A DNA stretch of 64,000 nucleotides from Paraoerskovia sediminicola (GCF_030296575.1 NZ_AP027729.1:2418001-2482000), one strand, 5' to 3'; shown: positions 37,498 to 48,686, numbered from the stretch's first letter. The notes: generated by a model from the letters alone, not told the origin. Numbers and translations: made by a program.

Positions 37498-38055
37498 ATG
37501 GCGACCGTCCACGAGTGCATCGACCCCACGATCCGCGCGTTCGTCGAGGCGCAGCACCTGTTCTTCGTCGCGACGGCGCCCAGCGGGTCGACGGGGCACG
37601 TCAACGTCTCACCCAAGGGGATCGCCGGGTCGTTCCTCGTGATCGACGAGCGCACCGTGGCCTACGTCGACATCACCGCGAGCGGGGCCGAGACGGTGGC
37701 GCACCTGCGTGAGAACGGGCGCATCACCCTGATGTTCTGCGCGTTCGAGGGCGCGCCGAACATCGTCCGGCTGCACGGGACAGGACGCGTCGTGTCGTTG
37801 TACGACGACGAGTTCGAGGGCCTCGTCGGCCGGTTCGCCGAGCGGCGCGGTGCCCGCGCGGTGATCGTGGTCTCGGTCGACAGGGTCTCCGACTCGTGCG
37901 GGTACGGCGTCCCGCGGTTCGACCACGTCGGCGAGCGCGAGCTGCTCCCGCAGTTCATGGACCGCAAGGGCCCGGACGGTCAGGCCGACTACCGGCGCCG
38001 CAAGAACCGGGTCAGCCTCGACGGCAGGCCCGCGTTCGACGACGACCCGGTCTGA
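37498..38055 (+). CDS. Pyridoxamine 5'-phosphate oxidase-like FMN-binding protein
   Basis: 185 residues with a split-barrel PNPOx fold: AQHLFFVATAPSGSTGHVNV, SFLVIDERTVAYVDITASG and NGRITLMFCAFEGAPNIVRL. The C-terminal part, SCGYGVPRFDHVGER, is typical of the subfamily annotated as pyridoxamine 5'-phosphate oxidase family proteins; these bind FMN or F420 and mostly have unknown substrates. A GGAGG-type ribosome-binding site precedes ATG 37498. No operon partner is evident. Confidence 0.85.
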   Translation: MATVHECIDPTIRAFVEAQHLFFVATAPSGSTGHVNVSPKGIAGSFLVIDERTVAYVDITASGAETVAHLRENGRITLMFCAFEGAPNIVRLHGTGRVVSLYDDEFEGLVGRFAERRGARAVIVVSVDRVSDSCGYGVPRFDHVGERELLPQFMDRKGPDGQADYRRRKNRVSLDGRPAFDDDPV

Positions 38056-38105
38056 GGCCGACGACCGCGGGTGCGAGCCCGTCCGGAGGCCGCCATTGTG
38101 GGTCG

Positions 38106-38771
38106 ATGGACACCACGATGACGGCTGAGGAGTTCCACTCGCGCGAGGGCACGGCCGAGTGGCGTGTGGGCCTCGGCCACGCGCAGACCGTGTTCCGGAC
38201 CGGCAGCTTCGCGACGGGCGTGGCGCTCGTCGACCGGATCGGGGAGATCGCCGACCGGGCGGGCCACCACCCCGACGTGGACCTGCGGTACCCGACCGTG
38301 ATCGTGCGCGTCACGACCCACGACGCGGGCGGTCTGACGGCGAAGGACGTCGACCTCGTGCGGGAGGTCTCCGCGGCGGCGGCCGAGCTCGGTGTGCAGG
38401 CGGAGCCGGCCTCGATCCAGCAGCTCGAGATCGCCGTCGACGTCCTGGACCGGGACGCGGTGCTGCCGTTCTGGCGTGCGGTCCTCGCCTACGACCGGTT
38501 CGACGGCGACGGGTACGAGGACGTCGAGCTGCGCGACCCGGCGGGCAGGGGCCCGACGATCTGGTTCCAGCAGATGGACGAGCCCCGTCCCCAGCGCAAC
38601 CGGATCCACCTCGACGTCACGGTGGCACCGGAGCACGCGCGCGAGCGCGTCGACGCCGCGGTCGCGGCCGGCGGGGTGCTCCTCTCGGACGGCGCCGCGC
38701 CCTCGTTCTGGATCCTGGCCGACGCCGAGGGCAACGAGGTGTGCGTCTGCACGAGCCTGGGACGCGCCTGA
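38106..38771 (+). CDS. Pterin carbinolamine dehydratase fused to a VOC domain
   Basis: 221 residues. The N-terminal half (about 1-100) is a 4a-hydroxytetrahydrobiopterin dehydratase domain with the catalytic RAGHHPDVDLRYPTVIV motif (HHP) and THDAGGLTAKDVDL. The C-terminal half (about 105-218) is a VOC/glyoxalase-like domain with IHLDVTVAPEHARERV and WILADAEGNEVCV; a metal triad is not obvious. The fusion is seen in Actinobacteria and its combined role is unknown; no aromatic hydroxylase that would need pterin recycling is nearby. ATG 38118 is an alternative start. Confidence 0.88.
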   Translation: MDTTMTAEEFHSREGTAEWRVGLGHAQTVFRTGSFATGVALVDRIGEIADRAGHHPDVDLRYPTVIVRVTTHDAGGLTAKDVDLVREVSAAAAELGVQAEPASIQQLEIAVDVLDRDAVLPFWRAVLAYDRFDGDGYEDVELRDPAGRGPTIWFQQMDEPRPQRNRIHLDVTVAPEHARERVDAAVAAGGVLLSDGAAPSFWILADAEGNEVCVCTSLGRA

Positions 38772-38877
38772 CCCGCTGTCCACAGGTCGGCGCGGGGCGC
38801 CGTCCGACGTGCCCGGGACCGGCTAAGGTCAGCGCGACGAGCAGGACCGGGCGGGGCGGACACAGGGGTCTGAGCAA

Positions 38878-39963
38878 GTGGCGACGGTACGCGAGCTGAG
38901 TGACGAGACAGATTCCGCGATCTCCACGCGCGGTCTGCGCAAGACCTTCCGGAGCGTGCGGGGGCGCTCGGTCGGCGTCGACGGGCTCGACCTCGACGTT
39001 CCGGTAGGCGGGGTCCACGGATTCCTCGGGCCCAACGGGTCCGGCAAGACCACCACGATCCGCATGCTGCTCGGCCTGGCCCGTCCCGACTCCGGCACGA
39101 TGCGGATCTTCGGGCACGAGGTCCCCGGAGCGCTCCCTCTCGTCGTCGGGCGGGTCGGCGCGATCGTCGAGCAGCCCAAGTTCTTCCCGTCCTTCACCGG
39201 TCGCCGCAACCTGGAGCTCCTCGCGGGCGCGATCGGCGCCGAGGACCGCATGGTGGGCACGGTGCTCGCCGAGGTGGGGCTCTCGGAGCGCTCGCGCGAC
39301 CGGTACCGCGGCTACTCGCTCGGCATGAAGCAGCGCCTGGCGATCGCGGCGACGCTGCTCAAGGACCCGGACCTGCTGATCTTCGACGAGCCGACGAACG
39401 GGCTCGACCCGGCCGGGATCCGTGAGATCCGCGAGACCATGCGCGGGCTCGGGGAGCGGGGCAAGACCGTCCTGGTGTCCAGCCACATCCTCGCGGAGGT
39501 CGCGCAGGTCGCCGACACCGTGTCGATCATCGGGCGGGGCCGCCTGCTGGCGCAGGGCTCGGTCGACGAGATCGTCGGGCGGCAGTCGGGCAGCGTCGTC
39601 CGTGTCGGGATCGAGGCTCCGGACCGAGCCGTCGAGGTGCTGCGGGCCGCCGGACTGACCGCACGGGTCGACGCCGGCGTGGTCCTGGTCGACGGCGTGG
39701 AGGACGCGTCCGAGGTCACCCGGGTCCTCGCCGGCAGCGGACTCTTCGTGCGGGACCTCACGACCCTCCGCGCGGACCTCGAGTCGGTGTTCCTCGAGCT
39801 CACCGCCGGTGAGCGTCCGGGCGGTTTCGTGCCCGACGACGGACCCGGGTCCGGTGCCGACGGTTCCGCCGCGAGAGGCCCGGGTGCCGCGGAGCCCGCC
39901 CCGCTGACCGGGTCGCTCAAGGCGGTCTCCAAGCACGGTCGCCACCAGGGAGGGGTGTCCTGA
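38878..39963 (+). CDS. ABC exporter ATP-binding protein
   Basis: 361 residues, ABC-2 type (CcmA/BcrA-like). Walker A GPNGSGKTTT near residue 55, Q-loop IVEQPKFFPSFTG, signature YSLGMKQRLAIAATL, Walker B LLIFDEPTNGLDPAG and H-loop VSSHILAEV. A poorly conserved tail of about 60 residues, rich in Gly/Asp/Pro, follows. GTG 38878 is taken as the start; a TAAGGT box lies at 38824-38829. The stop overlaps the permease ATG by one base. Substrate unknown; drug, peptide or lipid export are all possible. Confidence 0.9.
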   Translation: MATVRELSDETDSAISTRGLRKTFRSVRGRSVGVDGLDLDVPVGGVHGFLGPNGSGKTTTIRMLLGLARPDSGTMRIFGHEVPGALPLVVGRVGAIVEQPKFFPSFTGRRNLELLAGAIGAEDRMVGTVLAEVGLSERSRDRYRGYSLGMKQRLAIAATLLKDPDLLIFDEPTNGLDPAGIREIRETMRGLGERGKTVLVSSHILAEVAQVADTVSIIGRGRLLAQGSVDEIVGRQSGSVVRVGIEAPDRAVEVLRAAGLTARVDAGVVLVDGVEDASEVTRVLAGSGLFVRDLTTLRADLESVFLELTAGERPGGFVPDDGPGSGADGSAARGPGAAEPAPLTGSLKAVSKHGRHQGGVS

Positions 39964-40958
39964 TGCGGCTCCTGCGCGTCGAGCTGCTGCGGTTCCGGTC
40001 GCGCGCCCTGATCCGGTGGGGTGCAGCGGGAGCGGTGCTGATCGGGCTCCTCTTCGTCTTCGGCGCCTATCAGTCCTCCGCCCCCGTACCCCAGGCCGAG
40101 ATCGACGCGGCCCGCGCCGACTACGACGAGGCGGTCGCGGACTGGGAGGAGAACGGCGCGGAGTACACCGCGGAGTGCGAGGAGGAGGAGGCCGCCGAGA
40201 AGGAGAACGACCCGACGGTCGACTTCGGCTGCGAGGACGGTGGCCCGGGGGAGTGGTCCGACTGGATCGGCGGGACGAGCAGCTTCTCGGACGTGGGGCT
40301 CGAGCTCGTGGACGTGGCGGGTGTCGTCTACCTGATGGTCGCGCTGGTCCTCGGCGTGACCTTCTCCGCGGCGGAGATGAGCACGGGCGCGATCAGCAGC
40401 TGGCTGACGTTCGAGCCGCGACGTCGCCGGGTCTACTGGTCCAAGCTCGCCGCTGCCGCGATCGGGGTGCTCCCGATCGTCGCGGTGGCGCTCGGCGTGG
40501 TCGTGGGCGGTGCATGGCTGGCCTTCACGCTCAACGACGCGCAAGGGTCCATGACCACCGGGGCCTGGGCGGGCCTGGCGTGGGTCCTCGCCCGCACGCT
40601 CCTCGGTGCGGCGGCGTTCGCCGCCCTCGGGGTCGCACTGGGGGTGCTGACCCGGAGCACGGCCGGGGCGCTCGGGCTCGTGTTCGCCTGGCTCGTGGTC
40701 GTCGAGATGATCTTCGGCACGATGGAGTTCTTCGGCGGTCTCAAGCGCTTCCTCCTCGCCGTGAACACCCAGGCCTGGGTGTCCGGGCGGGCCACCTACT
40801 ACACCGAGACCTGCGTCGCGTCGGACGACAGGGGGATCGACTGCACCTACGCCGAGCATGTCGTGCCCATGACCCAGGGCGGTCTGGTGCTGGCCGTCCT
40901 GGTGGTCGTGGTCTGCGTGACGGCCGCCGTGACCTTCCGCCGGAGGGATATCGCCTGA
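39963..40958 (+). CDS. ABC-2 type permease
   Basis: 331 residues, partner of the ATPase just upstream. A first transmembrane helix (about 20-36) is followed by an unusually acidic external loop of about 80 residues (YTAECEEEEAAEKEND, with DFGCEDGG) and then five more hydrophobic segments. The motif SAAEMSTGAISSWLTFEPRR matches the cytoplasmic coupling region of ABC-2 permeases. The start overlaps the ATPase stop. Four Cys in external loops could form disulfides. Confidence 0.87.
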   Translation: MRLLRVELLRFRSRALIRWGAAGAVLIGLLFVFGAYQSSAPVPQAEIDAARADYDEAVADWEENGAEYTAECEEEEAAEKENDPTVDFGCEDGGPGEWSDWIGGTSSFSDVGLELVDVAGVVYLMVALVLGVTFSAAEMSTGAISSWLTFEPRRRRVYWSKLAAAAIGVLPIVAVALGVVVGGAWLAFTLNDAQGSMTTGAWAGLAWVLARTLLGAAAFAALGVALGVLTRSTAGALGLVFAWLVVVEMIFGTMEFFGGLKRFLLAVNTQAWVSGRATYYTETCVASDDRGIDCTYAEHVVPMTQGGLVLAVLVVVVCVTAAVTFRRRDIA

Positions 40959-40970
40959 CGGTCCGCTGTC

Positions 40971-41002
40971 TCACCCCTTGGGACGATCGGCCCGAGGGGT
41001 GA
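40971..41002 (+). terminator. Terminator of the ABC exporter operon
   Basis: TCACCCCTTGGG (40971-40982) pairs with CCCGAGGGGTGA (40991-41002), one T-G wobble, eight-base loop. It overlaps the -35 box of the ilvB promoter. Confidence 0.6.
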
Positions 41003-41027
41003 CACCCCTGGATCGCGGGCGTAGTGT
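40995..41027 (+). promoter_or_regulatory. ilvBNC promoter with palindrome on the -35 box
   Basis: GTGACA (40999-41004), a 17-base spacer and TAGTGT (41022-41027). The perfect palindrome AGGGGTgacACCCCT (40995-41009) covers the -35 box and could be an operator. The leader-peptide GTG comes seven bases after the -10 box, so transcription should start on or next to it. Confidence 0.65.
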
Positions 41028-41034
41028 GCGAACC

Positions 41035-41079
41035 GTGCAGACGATCATTCTCGTAGTACTTCCTGAGCGCGCCGGCTGA
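41035..41079 (+). CDS. ilvBNC leader peptide
   Basis: A 14-codon reading frame, MQTIILVVLPERAG, with six consecutive Ile/Leu/Val codons: ATC ATT CTC GTA GTA CTT. Four of these (ATT, GTA, GTA, CTT) end in A or T, which is very rare in the structural genes of this window; ribosomes should pause there when branched-chain aminoacyl-tRNAs are scarce. No Shine-Dalgarno sequence; GTG lies seven bases after the -10 box. It precedes a hairpin and terminator, the classic attenuator arrangement. Confidence 0.85.
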   Translation: MQTIILVVLPERAG

Positions 41080-41113
41080 GGCCAAGCCCTTCAGGCCCCG
41101 TCAGCGCGCTCAC
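41063..41113 (+). promoter_or_regulatory. Pause/antiterminator hairpin of the ilvB leader
   Basis: TGAGCGC pairs with GCGCTCA at the far side, enclosing GCTGA/TCAGC and GGCC/GGCC around the loop AAGCCCTTCA. The left arm overlaps the end of the leader peptide, so a stalled ribosome would change its folding. It adjoins the terminator. Confidence 0.6.
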
Positions 41114-41151
41114 CCCGAAGAACCCGACGTCAGGGTTCGCGGGGTTTTTTC
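41114..41151 (+). terminator. ilvBNC attenuator terminator
   Basis: CCCCG and GAACCC pair with GGGTTC and CGGGG around the loop GACGTCA, followed by six T bases: a textbook intrinsic terminator lying 188 bases before the ilvB start. Confidence 0.85.
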
Positions 41152-41339
41152 ATGTCAGCGCGATGGCGGAGAATGACGGGGGTCGCCCGCACGAACCGCA
41201 CGACAGTGCAGCACCCGCATCACCGAGCAGCACTGAGCACGACCAGCACCAGCAGAGCGGTACCAGCGTCACCTGAGTCACCAGCACGACGGTCGAACGA
41301 CCAGCGGTCGCGACCGCGACCCGATCCGAGGAGACACCG

Positions 41340-43246
41340 ATGGTCCAGGGCACCCACCCGGCCGCAGCGAGGCCCGGCGTGACGCCGGCGGCGCTCGCCG
41401 CGGCACCGAAGCCCGCGCCGGCGACGTCCGGCGCGCGCGACCCGAAGGGACGCGCCTTCGCGGCCCCGCTCACGAGCGGTGGCGCATCGGTACCCGTCGA
41501 GGACGTCACGGGCGCGGAGTCGGTCGTGCGGTCCCTCGAGGAGGTCGGGGTCGACACGATCTTCGGGATCCCGGGCGGCGCCGTCCTGCCCCTGTACGAC
41601 CCGCTGATGGACTCCGCGAAGCTGCGGCACATCCTCGTGCGGCACGAGCAGGGCGGTGGCCACGCGGCCTCCGGCTACGCGCACGCCACCGGCCGCGTCG
41701 GGGTGACCGTCGCGACCTCGGGTCCCGGCGCGACGAACCTCGTGACCCCTCTCGCCGACGCGAACATCGACTCGATCCCGCTCGTCGCGATCACGGGTCA
41801 GGTCGGCGCCTCGGCCATCGGGACCGACGCCTTCCAGGAGGCCGACATCGTGGGCATCACGATGCCGGTCACGAAGCACAGCTACCTCGTGACCGACCCG
41901 GCCGAGATCCCTCGCGTGATCGCCGAGGCGTTCCACGTCGCCTCGACCGGTCGTCCCGGCCCGGTGCTGGTGGACATCGCGAAGTCGGCGCTCGTCGCGA
42001 GCTCGACCTTCTCCTGGCCGCAGGAGCTCCAGCTGCCCGGCTACCACCCGGTCACCAAGCCCCACAGCAAGCAGATCCGCGAGGCCGCGCGACTGCTCGC
42101 GACGGCCCGTCGACCGGTGCTCTACGTGGGTGGCGGGACGGTGCGGGCGAACGCCTCGCCCGAGCTGCGTGCACTCGTGGACCTGTCCGGCGCCCCGGTC
42201 GTGACGACCCTCATGGCGCGCGGAGCGCTGCCCGACAGCCACCCGCAGAACCTCGGCATGCCGGGCATGCACGGGACCGTGCCCGCGGTGGCCGCGCTCC
42301 AGAAGGCCGACCTGGTGGTCTCGCTCGGTGCGCGCTTCGACGACCGCGTGACCGGCAAGCTCTCCACGTTCGCCCCGCACGCGACGATCGTCCACGCCGA
42401 CATCGACCCGGCCGAGATCGGCAAGAACCGCGCGGTCGACGTGCCGATCGTCGGCGACCTGAAGGAGGTCCTCGCGGACCTCGCGCCCGAGCTCAGGGCG
42501 GCGCACGAGGCCAAGGGGCTCCCGGACCTCGCCGCCTGGTGGCACCAGATCGACGACTGGCGCGAGACCTACCCCTCGGCTACACCGAGCCGGAGGACGG
42601 CCACCTGTCGCCGCACCGGGTCATCCAGCGGCTCGGCGAGCTGGCCCGCCCGGAGACGATCTTCGCGGGCGGCGTCGGTCAGCACCAGATGTGGGCTGCG
42701 CAGTTCATCCGCTACGAGCACCCGCGCACGTGGATCAACTCCGGCGGGCTCGGGACCATGGGCTACGCCGTCCCGGCCGCGATGGGCGCCAAGGTCGGCA
42801 TGCCCGACCGCGACGTCTGGGCGGTCGACGGCGACGGCTGCTTCCAGATGACCAACCAGGAGCTCGCGACCTGCGCGATCAACGACATCCCGATCAAGGT
42901 GGCGCTGATCAACAACTCGTCGCTCGGCATGGTGCGGCAGTGGCAGACGCTGTTCTACAACAAGCGCTACTCGAACACGGACCTGCACACGGGCCACGGG
43001 ACGCGGCAGATCCCGGACTTCGTCAAGCTCGCCGACGCGTACGGGTGCGAGGGCATCCGCGTCGAGAGCGTCGGCGAGATCGACGCCGCGATCAAGCGCG
43101 CGAACGAGATCGACGACCGACCCGTCGTCGTGGACTTCAGGGTCTCGCGCGACGCGATGGTCTGGCCGATGGTCGCCGCCGGCGTGAGCAACGACGAGAT
43201 CCAGTACGCACGGGGCATCTCGCCCTCGTGGGACCGCGAAGACTGA
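41340..43246 (+). CDS. ilvB: Acetolactate synthase large subunit (frameshift)
   Basis: ThDP-, Mg- and FAD-dependent first common step of Val/Leu/Ile synthesis, condensing pyruvate to acetolactate or acetohydroxybutyrate. After an Ala/Pro-rich N-terminal tail of about 55 residues come [15 protein letters not shown], the activating Glu in [16 protein letters not shown], and the ThDP motif [19 protein letters not shown] ending NNSSLGMV. The frame breaks at CCCC 42572-42575; one more C gives [13 protein letters not shown]. About 635 residues after repair. GAGGAGA precedes ATG 41340. The break in a biosynthetic gene with intact partners ilvN and ilvC suggests sequence error. Confidence 0.95.
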
Positions 43247-43265
43247 GCACAGGGGAGTACCAGCC

Positions 43266-44991
<1,726 letters not shown>

Positions 44992-45009
44992 CCGTCCCCG
45001 CGTCGTCGG

Positions 45010-45059
45010 AGAGGCGACCGGCCGGGTGGATCTGTCGATCAGCCCGACCGGTCGCCTCT
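45010..45059 (+). terminator. ilvBNC terminator
   Basis: AGAGGCGACCGG (45010-45021) and its exact complement at 45048-45059, with further CGGG/CCCG pairing inside. It starts 18 bases after the ilvC stop. No T run. Confidence 0.7.
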
Positions 45060-45089
45060 GCGGTGTCCGGAGTCTGAGAGGATCCGGGT

Positions 45090-45655
45090 ATGGGCGACGA
45101 CGCTGAGCAGACCGTGACCGGGACCGACGACCGTGCGGAGGAGTTCGTCGAGGGCAGCGACGAGGCTGCGCACGCGCAGGCGGTGCTCGAGTTCTGGGAG
45201 GCCGCGCGCATCCCGGCCGGACTCGTCCGCACGGCCACCTACACCGGCTACTCGGTCGAGGCGTCGGTCGTGCCGCCGTCCTGGAGCTTCGGCGACGACC
45301 CCGAGATGGCGGACCGGCTCCTCGAGGCGGTGCTGAGCGGGGACAAGACCGCGACGTCGTCCGCCCTCTGGGAGTACGAGGAGGCCGGGGAGGAGCTGCC
45401 GAAGGTCCGGGACCTGTCGATCATCATCGACTCGACCGGGGCGCCGCGCGCCCTGATCCGTGTGGAGTCGGTCGAGATCGTCCCGTTCGAGCAGGTCGGC
45501 GAGGACTTCGCGGCGGCGGAGGGGAGGGCGACAGGTCGCTGGCGTCCTGGCGGTCCGACCACGAGGAGTTCTTCACGCGCGGGCTGCCGCTCGGCCGCGA
45601 GTTCACCACGGACCTGCAGGTCGTCTGCGAGCGGTTCAAGGTCCTCTTCCCGTAG
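45090..45655 (+). CDS. ASCH-domain protein (frameshift)
   Basis: About 188 residues after repair. The ASCH domain, a PUA-like fold thought to bind RNA or nucleosides, includes VLSGDKTATSSALWEYE (the GxKxxT motif) and DSTGAPRALIRVESVEIVPF. The N-terminal 50 residues are acidic, then a helix (AHAQAVLEFWEAARIP). The frame breaks at GGGG 45521-45524; one G restores HEEFFTRGLPLGREFTTDLQ and a stop at 45653. A weak GAGGAT box six bases before ATG 45090 suggests leaderless initiation. Role in the cell unknown. Confidence 0.85.
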
Positions 45656-45820
45656 TCCGCCGCGGCCTGCCGTGGTCCGCCGTATCCCGCCGAAGCCGCG
45701 TCGAAGGTCGAGCGACCAGCTCTCGACCGTCCCTCGCGGGTCCCCGCAGTCCACCTCCGAGGGCGCGCTCGCGACCCGACCGGATCGTGAGACCGGCGTC
45801 CCGCATCGTGGTAGCGGGCG

Positions 45821-45826
45821 TAACCT
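45821..45826 (+). promoter_or_regulatory. -10 box of leuB
   Basis: TAACCT six bases before ATG 45833; no Shine-Dalgarno sequence, so a leaderless transcript is likely. The -35 region is not recognisable. Confidence 0.5.
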
Positions 45827-45832
45827 GGCCGC

Positions 45833-46872
45833 ATGCCGAACATCAAGCTCGCAGTCGTGGCCGGGGACGGGATCGGGACCGAGGTCGTGGACCAGGGGCT
45901 CGCGGTCCTGGAGTCGGTGCTCGCCGGCTCCGGCACGCAGGTCACGCCGACGGCGTTCGAGCTCGGCGCGAAGCGCTGGCACGCGACGGGCGAGACCCTC
46001 ACGGACGACGACCTCGAGGCGATCCGCGCGCACGACGCGATCCTCCTCGGCGCGATCGGCGACCCGACGGTCCCGTCGGGCGTCCTCGAGCGCGGGCTGC
46101 TGCTCAAGCTGCGCTTCTCGCTCGACCACTACGTGAACCTGCGCCCCGGCAAGCTGTACCCCGGCGTGAAGTCCCCGCTCGCCGAGCCGGGCGAGGTCGA
46201 CTTCGTCGTCGTGCGCGAGGGCACCGAGGGCCCCTACGGCGGCGTCGGTGGCTCGGTGCGCACCGGCACGCCGCAGGAGATCGCGACCGAGGTGTCGGTC
46301 AACACGGCGTTCGGCGTCGAGCGGGTCGTCCGCGACGCGTTCGCCCGCGCCCAGGCGCGACCGCGCAAGCACCTCACGCTGGTGCACAAGCACAACGTCC
46401 TCGTGAACGCCGGCCACCTGTGGCGTCGCACGGTCGAGGCCGTCAACGCGGAGTTCCCCGACGTGACCACCGACTACCTCCACGTCGACGCGGCCACGAT
46501 CTTCCTCACGACCAACCCGTCGCGGTTCGACGTGATCGTCACCGACAACCTGTTCGGCGACATCATCACCGACCAGGCTGCGGCGATCTGCGGCGGGATC
46601 GGCCTCGCGGCCTCGGGCAACATCAACCCCGACCGCACCGCGCCGTCCATGTTCGAGCCGGTGCACGGCTCGGCCCCCGACATCGCCGGGCAGGGCAAGG
46701 CGGACCCGACCGCGACGGTCATGTCCGTCGCCATGCTGCTCGCGCACCTGGGCCTCACCGAGGAGTCCGCGCGGGTCGAGGCCGCGGTCGCCGCGGACCT
46801 CGCGGAGCGGGGAGCCGAGTACGGTCGACGGCCGAGGTGGGCAGCGACCTCGCACAGCGCGTGCGGGGCTGA
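45833..46872 (+). CDS. leuB: 3-isopropylmalate dehydrogenase (C-terminal frameshift)
   Basis: NAD-dependent oxidative decarboxylase of leucine synthesis; the same enzyme serves the citramalate route to isoleucine. Motifs: [56 protein letters not shown] and [19 protein letters not shown]. The frame breaks at GGGG 46809-46812, near the end; one G restores [17 protein letters not shown] and a stop at 46870, giving 346 residues. Read as given, the frame would run on to 46939 with an unrelated tail. leuA, leuC and leuD are not in the window. Confidence 0.94.
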
Positions 46873-47007
46873 GCCTCCTCCCACCACGGCCGTCGCCGCC
46901 GGATCCGTCAGGTTCGTCCCGACGCGACCGCTGTGGTGACGCGTGCGGGTCGTCCTTGCTCCCGCGACGTGGAAAACTACAGGGGTCGCCAGGTTGAAAG
47001 GCCCCTC

Positions 47008-48141
47008 ATGAGCATCCCGCTTGAAGCATCGGACATCCTCAGCAGCTCGCTGGAGGACCTCGTCGACCTGTTCGACGTGCGGCCCTCCGACGCGCCCCGC
47101 CCGGACCACGAGCGCGAGGCAGAGCTCGCCTCCCCGAAGTTCGGCGCCGTCTTCACCGACCACATGGCCCGCGTCTCGTACACCGCGGACCGGGGCTGGT
47201 ACGACCGGCGCGTCGAGAAGTACGGGCCGCTGCAGCTCGACCCGGCCACCGCCGTCCTGCACTACGCCCAGGAGATCTTCGAGGGGCTGAAGGCCTACAA
47301 GCACTCCGACGGCTCGATCTGGACGTTCCGGCCCGAGCAGAACGCCGCCCGGTTCGCGCGCTCCGCAGCACGCCTGGCGCTGCCGGCGCTCTCGGTCGAC
47401 GACTTCATCGCGTCCCTCGCCGCCCTCGTGCGGACCGACAGCGCGTGGGTGCCGACGGGGGAGGAGGCGAGCCTCTACCTGCGCCCCTTCATGTTCGCGT
47501 CCGAGCCGTTCCTGGGCGTGCGGTCGAGCCGTGAGGTCGACTACATCGTCATCGCCTCGCCCGTCGGCCCGTACTTCTCGGGCGGCGTCGCCCCGGTCTC
47601 GATCTGGGTCGAGCGCGACTTCGCCCGCGCGGCAGCCGGCGGGACCGGTGCGGCCAAGTGCGGCGGCAACTACGCCGCGAGCCTCCTGCCGCAGACCCAG
47701 GCGCAGGCTCGCGGGTGCGACCAGGTGTGCTTCCTCGACGGCACCGGCACCTACCTCGAGGAGCTCGGCGGGATGAACGTCTTCGTCGTGCGCGCCGACG
47801 GGTCGGTCGAGACGCCCGAGCTCACCGGGTCGATCCTCGAGGGCGTGACGCGCTCGTCGATCATCCAGCTGCTCCAGGACGGCGGCCACGAGGTGCGCCA
47901 GCGACAGATCCCCCTGGACGAGCTCCTCGCCCAGATCGACGACGGCACGGTCACCGAGGTCTTCGCGTGCGGCACGGCCGCCGTGGTCACGCCGATCGGC
48001 CGGCTGGCCGGGTCGAACTTCGACAAGAGCATCTCGGACGGCGCGGCCGGCTCGCTGACGATGGCGATCCGAGAGGAGCTCACGGGGATCCAGACGGGCG
48101 CCGTCGAAGACCGGCACGGGTGGCTCCGCCGGCTCGCCTGA
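47008..48141 (+). CDS. ilvE: Branched-chain amino acid aminotransferase
   Basis: PLP-dependent last step of Val/Leu/Ile synthesis, 377 residues, fold type IV. Motifs: HYAQEIFEGLKAYKHSDGS, SLYLRPFMFASEPFLGV, the PLP Lys in AAKCGGNYAASL, FLDGTGTYLEELGGMNVF and CGTAAVVTPIGRL. ATG 47008 starts the conserved N-terminus; AAAGG is a weak ribosome-binding site. It is convergent with the DUF6069-like gene, 21 bases apart. Confidence 0.96.
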   Translation: MSIPLEASDILSSSLEDLVDLFDVRPSDAPRPDHEREAELASPKFGAVFTDHMARVSYTADRGWYDRRVEKYGPLQLDPATAVLHYAQEIFEGLKAYKHSDGSIWTFRPEQNAARFARSAARLALPALSVDDFIASLAALVRTDSAWVPTGEEASLYLRPFMFASEPFLGVRSSREVDYIVIASPVGPYFSGGVAPVSIWVERDFARAAAGGTGAAKCGGNYAASLLPQTQAQARGCDQVCFLDGTGTYLEELGGMNVFVVRADGSVETPELTGSILEGVTRSSIIQLLQDGGHEVRQRQIPLDELLAQIDDGTVTEVFACGTAAVVTPIGRLAGSNFDKSISDGAAGSLTMAIREELTGIQTGAVEDRHGWLRRLA

Positions 48142-48162
48142 CCTGGGTCTGTCCTGAAGGGG

Positions 48163-48680
48163 TCAGCGCTGTGCCGGTGGTGGCGGTGGTGGCGGCGGCA
48201 CGGGCCGGGTCGTCCGGCCCGGCCTGATGCTGCGGATCGCGACTCCTGAGACGGTCGCCCACGCGACCATCGAGACGAGCAGGAACAGCGCGGCCGTGAA
48301 CGCCGTCGGCACGATGCCCTCGACCCACCGGAACGGCAGCACCGTCAGCACGACCACGACGCCGACCATGGACCAGCCGAAGTAGAGCCGCGGCCGGGAG
48401 ACGCTCGCGGTCAGCAGACCCATGATCACGACCGCTCCGAGACCGATCACGGCACCGGCGACCCCGAACGCCTGGTTGTCCGGGAGGTCGCCGGGCATCT
48501 GCGGGGGCGGGAGCAGGTCGACGCGGAAGATCGCCTCGATGACGGTGGCCGCTGCGAAGCCGGTGAGAGCGGTCGCGGCCACCGCGACCAGCGAGCCGAC
48601 GGCGAAGCGCAGCTTCGCGACCCGGGGCCCGGGGGCGGGGTGGGGCCGGGAGCCGGGGGCACAGGCGGGTCGGCTGACAT
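48163..48680 (-). CDS. Four-helix membrane protein, DUF6069-like (frameshift)
   Basis: About 172 residues after repair. A Pro-rich N-terminus is followed by four hydrophobic segments (LRFAVGSLVAVAATALTGF; FGVAGAVIGLGAVVIMGLL; SMVGVVVVLTVLPF; AALFLLVSMVAWATVSGV) and a polyproline tail at the C-terminus (eight prolines in a row). The frame breaks in the G run 48624-48627 (plus strand); one base restores PPPGPRVAKLRF. The start is supported by TAGGCT six bases upstream. The DUF6069 match is from memory of its four-helix pattern and is tentative; no function is known. Confidence 0.72.
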
Positions 48681-48686
48681 ACGGGG

